Positions 14,485-21,953 of a stretch of 55,986 nucleotides of DNA are shown one piece after another. Under the pieces are notes generated by a model. It had not been told where the DNA came from, searched no databases, and worked only from the letters and a program-made list of their open reading frames with translations. Made by a program: the position numbers and the translations under genes. Position 1 is the stretch's first letter. Each line of letters begins with the position of its first letter. Source of the stretch: a virus; the IMG/VR virus record IMGVR_UViG_3300043411_001213, positions 1 to 55,986 of that record; one strand, given 5' to 3'.

Positions 14485-15350
14485 GCCAATTCAAACCCCT
14501 TTTGTCTGCCACCATCGAGGACACCGCATCGCTGCGCTACCCAGTGCTGGTCAGCACCAAGCTCGACGGCATCCGATGCCTCGTCATTGACGGCGTGGCG
14601 TGTAGCCGCAACCTGAAGCCAATCCGCAATGCGTATATTCAGAAGTGCATCGGCAAGCCCGAGTACAACGGCCTCGACGGCGAGCTCATCGTCGGCAACG
14701 TCTTTGCCAAGGACTGTTACCTGAAGACCAACTCCGGCGTGATGTCTGCCGACGGCGAGCCCGACTTCAAGTTCCACGTCTTCGATCGTTTCGATATGGG
14801 CCCGTTCCACTTCCGCACCCGCTTCGAGCGGATTCCAAACCTGCCGTTCGTCGAGATCGTGCCGCATTGGGAAGTCTCCTCGGAGATTCAACTGCTCGAT
14901 CTCGAGGCCGAGTTGCTGGCCAAGGGCGCGGAAGGCGTCATGGTTCGCAGCATTGACGGCGCCTACAAGATGGGCCGCAGCACAATCAAGGACGGCATTC
15001 TGGGCAAGCTGAAGCGCTTTGCCGATGCCGAGTACAAGGTTATTGGTTTCCAGGAAAGGATGCACAATGCCAATGAAGCCACAGTCAATGCTCTCGGCCA
15101 CACTGAGCGTAGCAGTCATAAAGAAAACAAGGTCGGTCGGAATGACCTGGGAGCCCTCATTTGTGAAACGCCTGATGGGCAGCAGTTCAACTGCGGGACA
15201 GGTTTTGACGACACCCTTCGCACTGAAATTTGGACGAACCGGGACGCGTACATGGGCAAGTTTGCCAAGATCAAGTCGTTCCTGATCGGGGTCAAGGACC
15301 TGCCCAGATTCCCCGTGTTCTTGGGGTGGCGTGACCCGATCGACGCATGA
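14481..15350 (+). CDS. ATP-dependent DNA ligase
   Basis: 289 residues. Motif I is STKLDGIR with the adenylated lysine at residue 27; motif III lies around DFKFHVFD, motif IV is EGVMVR, motif V is LGKLKRF, and the C-terminal oligonucleotide-binding part ends KFAKIKSFLIG...PRFPVFLGWRD, as in T7-like small phage ligases. It seals nicks using ATP and would join fragments left by the FEN-polymerase fusion. It overlaps the RecU-like gene by ATGA. Complete and of normal length for the minimal phage ligases. Confidence 0.92.
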   Translation: MSQFKPLLSATIEDTASLRYPVLVSTKLDGIRCLVIDGVACSRNLKPIRNAYIQKCIGKPEYNGLDGELIVGNVFAKDCYLKTNSGVMSADGEPDFKFHVFDRFDMGPFHFRTRFERIPNLPFVEIVPHWEVSSEIQLLDLEAELLAKGAEGVMVRSIDGAYKMGRSTIKDGILGKLKRFADAEYKVIGFQERMHNANEATVNALGHTERSSHKENKVGRNDLGALICETPDGQQFNCGTGFDDTLRTEIWTNRDAYMGKFAKIKSFLIGVKDLPRFPVFLGWRDPIDA

Positions 15351-15369
15351 CAAAACTCTGGACAATTAC

Positions 15370-15400
15370 CGCATTGGTGTGCAGTATAGACACCAATGCG
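15370..15400 (+). other. Perfect 11-bp hairpin between ligase and next gene
   Basis: CGCATTGGTGT 15370-15380 pairs with ACACCAATGCG 15390-15400 around a 9-base loop. It is followed by TTTCTCGTTT, a broken T-tract, so it could be a weak intrinsic terminator or attenuator after the ligase gene, or an mRNA processing site like those found elsewhere in this genome. Confidence 0.65.
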
Positions 15401-15425
15401 TTTCTCGTTTCCACGAAAGGATAAA

Positions 15426-15683
15426 ATGAGCAACAAATTCTATGCCCAGAAAGGGCGCAGAGCGAAGGTCGCCACGCCGCCACCGGACACCGTGGAGTGC
15501 GAGGTGGTTCGCTTCGTTCTCAAGAGCGCCCAGCACCTTGACCTGAAGCTCGAGACGGTCGAGGAAATCACCGACGAAATCGGCGGCGAACAATGCATGT
15601 GTATCTGCGGCTGCAAGGCGTCCGGTGAGCGGGTTATCGTGCCGTGGCACAACGTGGATTACATTGAGGAGATGGAAGCATGA
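15426..15683 (+). CDS. Small uncharacterised protein with cysteine cluster (85 aa)
   Basis: Starts at MSNKFYAQKG after GAAAGG; an in-frame upstream ATG at 15396 lies in the hairpin and is rejected. The middle is a predicted alpha/beta segment (VRFVLKSAQHLDLKLETVEEI) and the C-terminal part has CMCICGCKASGE, a dense cysteine group that may bind zinc, then a beta strand RVIVPWHNVDYIEEME. I do not recognise a family. Its end overlaps the following small gene by ATGA, so it belongs to the recombination operon leading to the SbcD-like gene. Confidence 0.6.
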   Translation: MSNKFYAQKGRRAKVATPPPDTVECEVVRFVLKSAQHLDLKLETVEEITDEIGGEQCMCICGCKASGERVIVPWHNVDYIEEMEA

Positions 15684-15850
15684 AACTGTCAGAACAAATC
15701 GAGATGCTCGCAAGCCACCCGATGTACGTGCATTATTTTCGTATCGATAGCGACGGTGTTCAACTCGACGGCACATTCAATCTGGCGCAACTGGAACTGC
15801 TGGTGAGCCACATCAAAGAACATGGCTACAAGGAGATGGAAGCATGCTGA
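15680..15850 (+). CDS. Small uncharacterised protein (56 aa)
   Basis: ATG at 15680 within ATGA of the previous gene, GGAG upstream, and an end that overlaps the SbcD-like start as ATGCTGA. The translated product starts MKLSEQIEMLASHPMYVHYF and ends HGYKEMEAC; it has a beta-strand pair and a C-terminal helix, and no recognisable motif. Tight overlaps at both ends and a GC-rich third-position pattern support it as a real gene. Confidence 0.6.
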   Translation: MKLSEQIEMLASHPMYVHYFRIDSDGVQLDGTFNLAQLELLVSHIKEHGYKEMEAC

Positions 15851-16878
15851 TCATCAACGACCTACACATCGGTGTCACCCGCCAAGGCGGCACCACGCCG
15901 CAATCCCAACAGGCCCTGCGCGACCACCTTCGCGGCAAGGTTACCGAGTTAATCACCACCGAGTGGAACGAGGTCACGGTCAACGGTGACCTCTTCGACG
16001 GCTTTACGGTTGACGTTCTCGAAGTGGTTCGCACCTACGAGATGTTCGCCGACTGGCTGCACACCACCGGCGGCACGCTGAACCTGATCGCCGGCAACCA
16101 CGACTGGAATCCCCGTGGCGACAAACTGTCGTCGTTCCACCTGCTCTGCCACTTCCTGAAGTCCCACTTCGGTGAGAAGGTCCGCGTCTTCGACGATGGC
16201 TTTGCCCACGTCAGTGGCAATATCTGCTGCATTCCGCACATGCCGAATCAGGAACTGTTCAATATCGAGATTGACAAGGCGATCGAGAACGGTGGTGACG
16301 GCGGTTGGCTGCTTCTGCACTGTAACTACAAGAACACCTTCGCCGAGAATTCTGACCACAGCCTCAACCTGAATGACGACCAGATCGGCAAGTTGATCGT
16401 GGCAGGGTGGAAGCTGGTACTGGGTCACGAGCATCAAGGTTACGAGTTGCGTGGTGGTCGCGTGATCGTGGCCGGGAACCAGTTTCCGACCTCGATCTCT
16501 GACTGCATCGGCGAGAAAGGCAAGCGCTGCCTGCGCACCAACGGCGACGACATGGAGTTCGTCAAAACGTGGTCGCCGGCCGGTGAATATGTCGAGGTCG
16601 ATTGGCGAGACATGAGCATCGGCGATGCCGACTTTATCCGCGTCGTCGGTGAAGCGTCTGCTGTTGAAGCTGCCGACGTGATCAGTGCTATCTCCAAGCT
16701 GCGCCAGCAAGCAAATGCGTTCGTTATCACCAACGCCGTCAAGATTGCCGGCAACGAGGCGATGGCTGACATGGCCGAGGTCTCGCTCGAAAACGTGAAA
16801 GCTTACGACGTCATCGCAGCCATCATGGAACAGCTTGACGAGCGTGAGGCTGAAGTTGTGAAAGGACTGATGGCGTGA
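15844..16878 (+). CDS. sbcD: SbcD/Mre11-like metallophosphoesterase
   Basis: 344 residues with the calcineurin-type phosphoesterase motifs in order: NDLHIG (residues 5-10), NGDLFDG, GNHDWNPRGDK, LLLHCNYK and GHEHQGY. In SbcCD/Mre11-Rad50 and T4 gp47 this subunit is the manganese-dependent nuclease that trims DNA ends and opens hairpins, working with the ATPase partner, here the gene at 17611. It is normally followed directly by sbcC, but an endonuclease-like gene now separates them. Its C-terminus is helical, as expected for the segment that docks onto the SbcC coiled coil. Confidence 0.85.
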   Translation: MLIINDLHIGVTRQGGTTPQSQQALRDHLRGKVTELITTEWNEVTVNGDLFDGFTVDVLEVVRTYEMFADWLHTTGGTLNLIAGNHDWNPRGDKLSSFHLLCHFLKSHFGEKVRVFDDGFAHVSGNICCIPHMPNQELFNIEIDKAIENGGDGGWLLLHCNYKNTFAENSDHSLNLNDDQIGKLIVAGWKLVLGHEHQGYELRGGRVIVAGNQFPTSISDCIGEKGKRCLRTNGDDMEFVKTWSPAGEYVEVDWRDMSIGDADFIRVVGEASAVEAADVISAISKLRQQANAFVITNAVKIAGNEAMADMAEVSLENVKAYDVIAAIMEQLDEREAEVVKGLMA

Positions 16879-17627
16879 TTGAAGTAACTGTTCGATTCGG
16901 CGGTAAACCGGTCACGTTAATGATCAAAGATCATGGGATACCGCTCGGCACAGACAAAACTGCCGCTGAAATTTTCGAGGCTATGAGAAACAGCTTCCAC
17001 ATGACAAAACAGCGTTGCTACAACGAGAAATGCCCCGACTACCGCTATTACGGCGGGCGCGGTATTGTGGTGTGTGATCGATGGCTTGAGAGCCCGCTCA
17101 ATGTGTTGGCTGACATGGGGTTACGACCAAAAGCCTATACGCTGGAAAGGAAGAACAATGACGGCCCCTATTCGGTTGACAACTGCAAGTGGGCAACACG
17201 GGCCGCGCAAGGTCTGAATACGCGCCAAACAAAGTTGATCACCTATTGCGGAGAGACGCTCCCCGTTGCCGAGTGGGAAAGGAGGTCCGGCTTTAAGCCT
17301 GGCACTCTCAAAGCACGATTAGGGCCTCTCGGTTATAGCGTCGAAGAGGCGTTCTCGAAACAGGTCAAGTGCGGAGAACTGCTTTCAGGTAGGGAGTACC
17401 CGCATCTTGTAGATCAGTCGTGGCGAACTGTGGAGGCGATGCACGCTAACCCTCAGAAGCCTGTGCTTAGCAATGAGCAGATCGAGCATGTACGTCGCCT
17501 CCACTCTGAACTTGCAATGACATTCACAACAATCGGAAAACTATTTGGTGTTTGCACTCAAACTGCCTCAGAGGCGGTTCGTGGTGTTGGCACTTACGAG
17601 AGGATTGAATATGCTGCTGCGGCTTAA
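16875..17627 (+). CDS. HNH/AP2-type homing-endonuclease-like protein between sbcD and sbcC
   Basis: 250 residues of the same family as the gene at 1430: MTKQRCYNEKCPDYRYYGGRGIVVCDRW, then YTLERKNNDGPYSVDNCKWATRAAQGLNTR. Instead of the N-terminal cysteine pairs it has a different ~40-residue beginning. The C-terminal part (SNEQIEHVRRLHSELAMTFTTIGKLFGVCTQTASEAV) looks like a helix-turn-helix DNA-binding domain of the 'resolvase-like' type. It overlaps sbcD by ATGA and its last 17 bases overlap the sbcC start. Insertion exactly at the boundary leaves both neighbours intact. Base composition is A/T-richer than sbcC. Confidence 0.75.
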   Translation: MIEVTVRFGGKPVTLMIKDHGIPLGTDKTAAEIFEAMRNSFHMTKQRCYNEKCPDYRYYGGRGIVVCDRWLESPLNVLADMGLRPKAYTLERKNNDGPYSVDNCKWATRAAQGLNTRQTKLITYCGETLPVAEWERRSGFKPGTLKARLGPLGYSVEEAFSKQVKCGELLSGREYPHLVDQSWRTVEAMHANPQKPVLSNEQIEHVRRLHSELAMTFTTIGKLFGVCTQTASEAVRGVGTYERIEYAAAA

Positions 17628-19740
17628 ACTAACAAATTTCCGCAAGGTTCGCTCTGACGTGATGGAGTTCACACCAGGAATCAATTGCATCCGTGGTGCA
17701 AATGAGATATCCAAGACGACCCGAATTGAAGCTATTGCCTATGCCCTGTTCGGTAGCAAGGCGCTGCGCACCACGCTGGAGCAGACCGTCACCTGGGGCG
17801 AGGACGTGAAGTCGCTCATGGTCGACCTCGAACTCACCAGCGGCGGCATCGACTACGTCTTCAGCCGCAGCAAGGCTGGCGCCGAAGTCATCAAGGGCAA
17901 CACCGTCTTCATCACTGGCCAGAACGAGGTCAGCACCTTCGCTGCCACTCTGATCGGTGCCGACCAAAGCATCGCCTCTAACCTGATGTTTTCAGGGCAG
18001 GGGAACATCCGCGGCGCTCTTGAAGAAGGCCCCAAGGCGTTGTCGTCTCTGATCGAGGACCTTGCCGGTTTCACTGTCTTCGACGATATCCTTGAGCGTG
18101 CTCAAGAGAAACTGGCACTGGGCAGCCCCGCCCTGCTGGAGGAGCGCCTGAAAGGTGCTGAGTCCACGTTGGCGGCCGCGACCGAGTCCCTGCCGGTGAA
18201 GCCTGATGACGAAGCCTACCAAGCCTCGGTGACCGCCATTGCCAACAAGATGGCCGAGATCGAGTCGGGCATCCCTGAACTGAAGCGTGTCGCCGACGCT
18301 GCAGCCGAGAAGTTTTCTGCTGCCTCACAGGAGTTCAACGCCAACAACGTACTGGTCGCCGACATCGAACGGGCCGCTGCGCAGGTCGTACAGTGCGAAG
18401 GTCAGGCCGCCGGCTTCCGCGCCAATGCCGATAAGGTGGCACCTGATGTTGAAGGCTTGAAGGCTCAACTGCTGGAATCCGAGCAGTGGGACGCCCGTCA
18501 CGCGGCATATCAACTGTTCCTGCAGTTGAACCACAGCGTTGAACGGTTCGAGGGCACGATCACTGAGTTCATCCTGCACAAGGACAAGGTCTCTGGCGAA
18601 TTCAAGCGCAATTGTGACAAGCTGGTCGAGATCGACAACGCGATCAACGCTGCGCTGCGCAGGAGAATCAATCACGACAAGTGCGACAAGTGCGGGCAGG
18701 ATGTCACCCACCTGACACACGTCGTCGAAACCAATGTCACGGTCGACGCTGAGGTTTTGAAGTTGAAGGCCGACCGTGCCGTGGTCTCTGGCGAGATCGA
18801 TATGTTGTCCCCGCTCATGGCCGAGCTCGATGCTTGGCAAGCTGCCGAGAATCAGGATGCACGCATCCTCGCCAAGCTTGGCGGCTACGTGAATATTGAC
18901 AACAACTCTGTGCCTGCCCGTGTTTCGTGGATCGGCAGCGATCCTGGCACTGCCGGCCCGGACACCCGCGCTTACCGCACCGCCCTTGAAACGGCCCAGG
19001 CTGAAGTTCGTGTGATCGAACAGGCGAAGGCCAAGCTGGAACTGGTTCTCGGTCAGTTGGCAGACGCCAAGCAGAAGCATGCTGACCTGAAGGCGAAGCT
19101 TGACGCTTACACTGGGCCGAGCGCCGAAGACATCCTACGTCTGCAGGGCGAGAAGAACGACGCCGCTCTGGCCGTAACGGTCGCAGATGGCAACATCATT
19201 ATCGCTCGACGCGAGTTGGCGGACCTGACGACAGCGCATGAAGCTGGTGTCCGCATGTGGAACCTCGCCCAAGCTCGCGTGAGTGATGCCGAAAAGACCA
19301 TTGCCAGCACCAAGGCCGACCTCGAGTCCCTGTCGTTCAACAACGCTCTTGTCAAGAAGCTGCGCGCCATCCGCCCGATTGTTGCCAATCAGGTTTGGAA
19401 TTCTGTGTTGACCAGCGTCAGTGTCATGTTCAGCCAGATGCGCGGAGAAGAAAGCTGGGTCACCAAGGACAAGGGTGGCTTCTGCGTCAATGGTCAGGCG
19501 GTCGAGTCGCTTTCCGGCAGCACGCTGGATATCCTCGGTGTCGCCCTGCGTGTCGCCCTGATGAAGACCTTCATGCCTGAATGCAGCCTGCTTGTGCTCG
19601 ACGAGCCGGCACAAGGTTGCGACCAAGTCCGTACCGAGGCCCTGCTCGGTTTCATTGCTGCGAGCGGCATTGGGCAAACCGTTCTGATCACACACGAGGA
19701 CGTGTCCGAGTCCGTGGCCGACAACCTGATTGAGATCTGA
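17611..19740 (+). CDS. sbcC: SbcC/Rad50-like ATPase with altered Walker A
   Basis: 709 residues beginning MLLRLKLTNFRKVRSDV, with GAGAGG upstream. It is the SMC-like partner of the SbcD homologue: N- and C-terminal ATPase halves separated by coiled coils and a zinc hook CDKC at 358-361. The signature region reads SLSGSTLDILGVALR, Walker B LLVLDEPAQGCD, and a switch His in LITHED. The Walker A motif is unusual: GANEISKTT (29-37) where GxxGxGKS/T is expected, so both conserved glycines are replaced while Lys35 and Thr36 remain. ATP-dependent processing of double-strand breaks or replication ends is the expected role. Whether the altered P-loop binds ATP normally is open. Confidence 0.85.
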   Translation: MLLRLKLTNFRKVRSDVMEFTPGINCIRGANEISKTTRIEAIAYALFGSKALRTTLEQTVTWGEDVKSLMVDLELTSGGIDYVFSRSKAGAEVIKGNTVFITGQNEVSTFAATLIGADQSIASNLMFSGQGNIRGALEEGPKALSSLIEDLAGFTVFDDILERAQEKLALGSPALLEERLKGAESTLAAATESLPVKPDDEAYQASVTAIANKMAEIESGIPELKRVADAAAEKFSAASQEFNANNVLVADIERAAAQVVQCEGQAAGFRANADKVAPDVEGLKAQLLESEQWDARHAAYQLFLQLNHSVERFEGTITEFILHKDKVSGEFKRNCDKLVEIDNAINAALRRRINHDKCDKCGQDVTHLTHVVETNVTVDAEVLKLKADRAVVSGEIDMLSPLMAELDAWQAAENQDARILAKLGGYVNIDNNSVPARVSWIGSDPGTAGPDTRAYRTALETAQAEVRVIEQAKAKLELVLGQLADAKQKHADLKAKLDAYTGPSAEDILRLQGEKNDAALAVTVADGNIIIARRELADLTTAHEAGVRMWNLAQARVSDAEKTIASTKADLESLSFNNALVKKLRAIRPIVANQVWNSVLTSVSVMFSQMRGEESWVTKDKGGFCVNGQAVESLSGSTLDILGVALRVALMKTFMPECSLLVLDEPAQGCDQVRTEALLGFIAASGIGQTVLITHEDVSESVADNLIEI

Positions 19741-19741
19741 A

Positions 19742-19915
19742 ATGGATATCGAAGAAGCGAAACAAAAGAAAGTTGAACTCGAGAGGGAAATCAGCAAGCT
19801 GATCCACGCCTTTTCTTCGGAAACCGGGCTGATAGTCAGTGAGATGAACCTGATTGACGTTTCGAACGTCAACGGCACCCAATACTATTACTTCAATGTG
19901 AAGGTCGAACTATGA
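19742..19915 (+). CDS. Small coiled/beta protein of unknown function (57 aa)
   Basis: ATG at 19742, one base after the sbcC stop. N-terminal helix MDIEEAKQKKVELEREISK, then beta strands ending in NVNGTQYYYFNVKVEL. A short heptad-like helix plus a beta hairpin is seen in many small phage proteins; no assigned family. No strong ribosome-binding site; translation is probably coupled to sbcC. The end overlaps the next gene as ATGA. Confidence 0.55.
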   Translation: MDIEEAKQKKVELEREISKLIHAFSSETGLIVSEMNLIDVSNVNGTQYYYFNVKVEL

Positions 19916-20121
19916 ACCAAGACGAGAAAGAAATCACCGTTGAGCTACTCACCTGCGAGCACGGGCACAATCATGTGCAACTGAGTGTGGGTGAGGAAGC
20001 AGCTATCCTTGACATCGACAGGGCGCTCGACCTGTTCGATGCATTGGGCGAGTGCCTGGATGCGGCCGGTGCGTTTGACGACGATGACGAGGGTGACTGT
20101 GGGGTACCGAGATGTCACTGA
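19912..20121 (+). CDS. Small acidic protein of unknown function (69 aa)
   Basis: MNQDEKEITVELLTCEHGHN, a short beta-rich start with CEHGHNH, then a helix (LDIDRALDLFDALGECLDAA) and a strongly acidic tail (DDDDEGD). It starts in ATGA overlap with the preceding gene and its last ten bases overlap the dCMP deaminase start. Acidic small proteins are sometimes DNA mimics or inhibitors of host defence, but nothing here proves that. Confidence 0.55.
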   Translation: MNQDEKEITVELLTCEHGHNHVQLSVGEEAAILDIDRALDLFDALGECLDAAGAFDDDDEGDCGVPRCH

Positions 20122-20603
20122 ACAAGTTCCTGAAATTTTGGCCGATCGTTGAGGCTGTTGCGTCGATGAGCAAGGATCCAAGCACTCGTGTTGGGGCCCT
20201 TGCTTTAGATGACAACATGAACATCATTGCGACCGGATTCAATGGGTTCCCTCGAGGTGTGAAAGACGACATCTCGCGCTACATGGATAGAGATACAAAA
20301 TTAAGACTCGTCTCCCACGCAGAACAGAACCTGATCGCACAAGCCGCTTACGGCGGGAGAACGCTGAAAGGCAGCACGATACTGGTGTCTAGTTTGTACC
20401 CATGCGCAAATTGCGCCAAATCAATAATTCAGGCTGGTGTTGTGCGCGTCATGTCCCCGGAACCAGATTCAAGCGATAGGTGGCTTGAAGAGTCCAAATG
20501 GGCAAAGTTAATGTTTGACGAATCCTCTGTGGAGCAAATTTATGTCAGGAAGATTGAAACAGTTGACGGGTCTGCGATTTGGTCGATTGTTGGTGATCGC
20601 TAG
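20112..20603 (+). CDS. dCMP deaminase with altered C-terminus
   Basis: 163 residues of the zinc-dependent deoxycytidylate deaminase family: SHAEQNLIAQAA supplies the HAE zinc/catalytic motif and YPCANCAKSII the PCxxC zinc ligands; DPSTRVGA near the start is also typical. It converts dCMP to dUMP, the substrate of the thymidylate synthase encoded at 20900. The final ~18 residues after 'SVEQIYV' do not look like the family. They are the out-of-frame reading of the beginning of a decayed homing-endonuclease-like sequence (20542-20703), so the original stop has probably been lost. The catalytic core is complete, so activity is likely kept. Confidence 0.85.
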   Translation: MSLNKFLKFWPIVEAVASMSKDPSTRVGALALDDNMNIIATGFNGFPRGVKDDISRYMDRDTKLRLVSHAEQNLIAQAAYGGRTLKGSTILVSSLYPCANCAKSIIQAGVVRVMSPEPDSSDRWLEESKWAKLMFDESSVEQIYVRKIETVDGSAIWSIVGDR

Positions 20604-20703
20604 ATCCGGCACTCACGTATCGCCGAACGGCTGCAGCAAACCGCTTTGGCGGTGTCTGTGTGATTGCGGCGGCAGACCCTCTAAAGCGAAGGACAGTAAA
20701 TGA
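20542..20703 (+). pseudogene. Remnant of HNH/AP2-type homing endonuclease (N-terminal 53 codons)
   Basis: In the +1 frame relative to the deaminase an ATG at 20542 opens a frame encoding LTGLRFGRLLVIARSG, then LWRCLCDCGGRP, and stops at 20701-20703. This matches the N-terminal block of the family found complete at 1430 (RVGQKFNMLTVL...LCRCDCG), but the sequence ends just after the first cysteine pair; the second cysteine pair, YGGRGI and NCxWAT blocks are missing. It is best read as an endonuclease gene that inserted at the deaminase 3' end and then lost everything but its 5' end by deletion. The stop overlaps the next start (AAATGA), so the small frame may still be translated. Confidence 0.75.
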
Positions 20704-20903
20704 ACAAAACATTTCTCACCGGGCATGCCGCCGCATGCCGAGAGCTCGCCGAGGCCCTCGGCATTGATCCGCACAGCTGTAGGGGTTTCACGCTGACTGT
20801 TGATGCAGGTCAACCAGTGGTTCTGGAAATCCGCACTTTGGTGCGTAGCGTTGATGAGTTGACGAATGTCCTCAAGAAATTTGAAGTGAAGGAGAAAGAA
20901 TGA
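20700..20903 (+). CDS. Small uncharacterised protein (67 aa)
   Basis: Begins [20 protein letters not shown] in ATGA overlap with the endonuclease remnant and ends in ATGA overlap with thymidylate synthase, after GGAG for the latter. The sequence is alpha/beta: a helix ([14 protein letters not shown]), a central strand pair ([19 protein letters not shown]) and a C-terminal helix. This 'valuable strand pair flanked by helices' layout is common in phage proteins of unknown role. No motif recognised. Confidence 0.6.
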   Translation: MNKTFLTGHAAACRELAEALGIDPHSCRGFTLTVDAGQPVVLEIRTLVRSVDELTNVLKKFEVKEKE

Positions 20904-21706
20904 AACAGTACCTCGACCTGCTCGAACACGTCATCACCAATGGTGTCGACAAGGGTGATCGCACCGGCACCGGCACGCGCTCGGTATTCGGTTACCAGAT
21001 GCGTTTCGACCTGAGCAAGGGCTTCCCGCTCCTGACCACCAAGAAGCTGCATCTGAAATCCATCATCCATGAGCTGCTCTGGTTCCTGAACGGTGACACG
21101 AACGTGAAGTACTTGCAGGACAACGGCGTTCGCATCTGGGATGAGTGGGCGGATGAGAACGGCGACCTTGGCCCGGTCTATGGGCGCCAATGGCGTAACT
21201 GGAACTCGTGGAACGCCAGCGCCTTCATGGTGGGCCGGGACCAGATCGCCGAACTGGTCAAGGGCATCAAGGAGAACCCGAACAGCCGGCGCCACATCGT
21301 CACGGCTTGGAACCCGGACGAGATTGACCACATGGCCCTACCACCATGCCACTGCCTGTTCCAGTGCTACGTTGCTGACGGCAAGCTGTCGGTACAACTG
21401 TACCAGCGCTCGGCCGACATCTTCCTCGGGGTCCCATTCAACATTGCGTCCTACGCTCTGCTAACCATGATGCTGGCACAGGTCTGCGATCTTGAGCCTG
21501 GTGAATTTATCTGGACTGGTGGCGATACGCACCTGTACTCGAACCATTTCGATCAAGCGAGATTGCAGCTGACCCGCACCCCGTTCGATTTGCCGACGAT
21601 GTATCTCAACCCGTACGTTACCGAGATTGACGGGTTCAAGTTCGACGACTTCACGTTAGCGAACTACGAATGCTATCCGAATATCAAAGCGACCGTCGCA
21701 GTATAG
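20900..21706 (+). CDS. thyA: Thymidylate synthase (ThyA type)
   Basis: 268 residues, the normal length of the compact bacterial ThyA. It starts [26 protein letters not shown] and contains [12 protein letters not shown] with the catalytic cysteine, [20 protein letters not shown] and the folate/dUMP site [11 protein letters not shown]. It methylates dUMP to dTMP using methylene-tetrahydrofolate. The dUMP comes from the dCMP deaminase two genes upstream, and the product can be raised to dTDP by the dNMP kinase. No sign of truncation or inteins. It is the last full + strand gene before the convergent boundary. Confidence 0.96.
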   Translation: MKQYLDLLEHVITNGVDKGDRTGTGTRSVFGYQMRFDLSKGFPLLTTKKLHLKSIIHELLWFLNGDTNVKYLQDNGVRIWDEWADENGDLGPVYGRQWRNWNSWNASAFMVGRDQIAELVKGIKENPNSRRHIVTAWNPDEIDHMALPPCHCLFQCYVADGKLSVQLYQRSADIFLGVPFNIASYALLTMMLAQVCDLEPGEFIWTGGDTHLYSNHFDQARLQLTRTPFDLPTMYLNPYVTEIDGFKFDDFTLANYECYPNIKATVAV

Positions 21707-21747
21707 GTGCATAAATAAGAGCCGTTCTCAACAACAGGCTTTCACAA

Positions 21748-21844
21748 TCGCTCTTAGAGCGACGATCGTTACCCCACCACGTAGGGTGACCTCAGAAAAC
21801 CATCGGAGATCGTTGTAGCGCAAGCGAATGCGGTTTCCGATGGT
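21748..21844 (+). other. Three-hairpin leader after thymidylate synthase
   Basis: TCGCTC 21748-21753 with GAGCGA 21757-21762 (3-base loop); GTTACCC 21768-21774 with GGGTGAC 21784-21790 (one G-U pair); and a perfect 9-bp stem ACCATCGGA 21799-21807 with TCCGATGGT 21836-21844. The loop of the last one can form an alternative AAACC/GGTTT pairing (21797-21801 with 21832-21836). It ends 22 bases before the small reading frame at 21867, resembling the placement of the 1224-1409 element. Confidence 0.6.
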
Positions 21845-21866
21845 GAGGACTAGGAGAATAATAAAA

Positions 21867-21938
21867 ATGTTCCTCGAAGATACCGATGTCATAAAATTGA
21901 CTGGGTTTCGGCAGAAGAAGCAGCGAAGTAGACACTAA
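21867..21938 (+). pseudogene. Truncated DUF4224-like reading frame (23 codons)
   Basis: A GGAG at 21852-21855 precedes ATG at 21867. The product begins MFLEDTDVIKLTGFRQKKQ, the start of the DUF4224 family of small phage proteins ('FL...E...LTG...QxxWL...GI'), often near integration or regulatory genes. The frame stops after 23 codons and the conserved second half is absent in all nearby frames. The break lies 15 bases from the end of a gene on the opposite strand, so the gene was probably cut by the rearrangement that joined the two arms. Confidence 0.5.
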
Positions 21939-21953
21939 CATGCGCTCCGCAAG

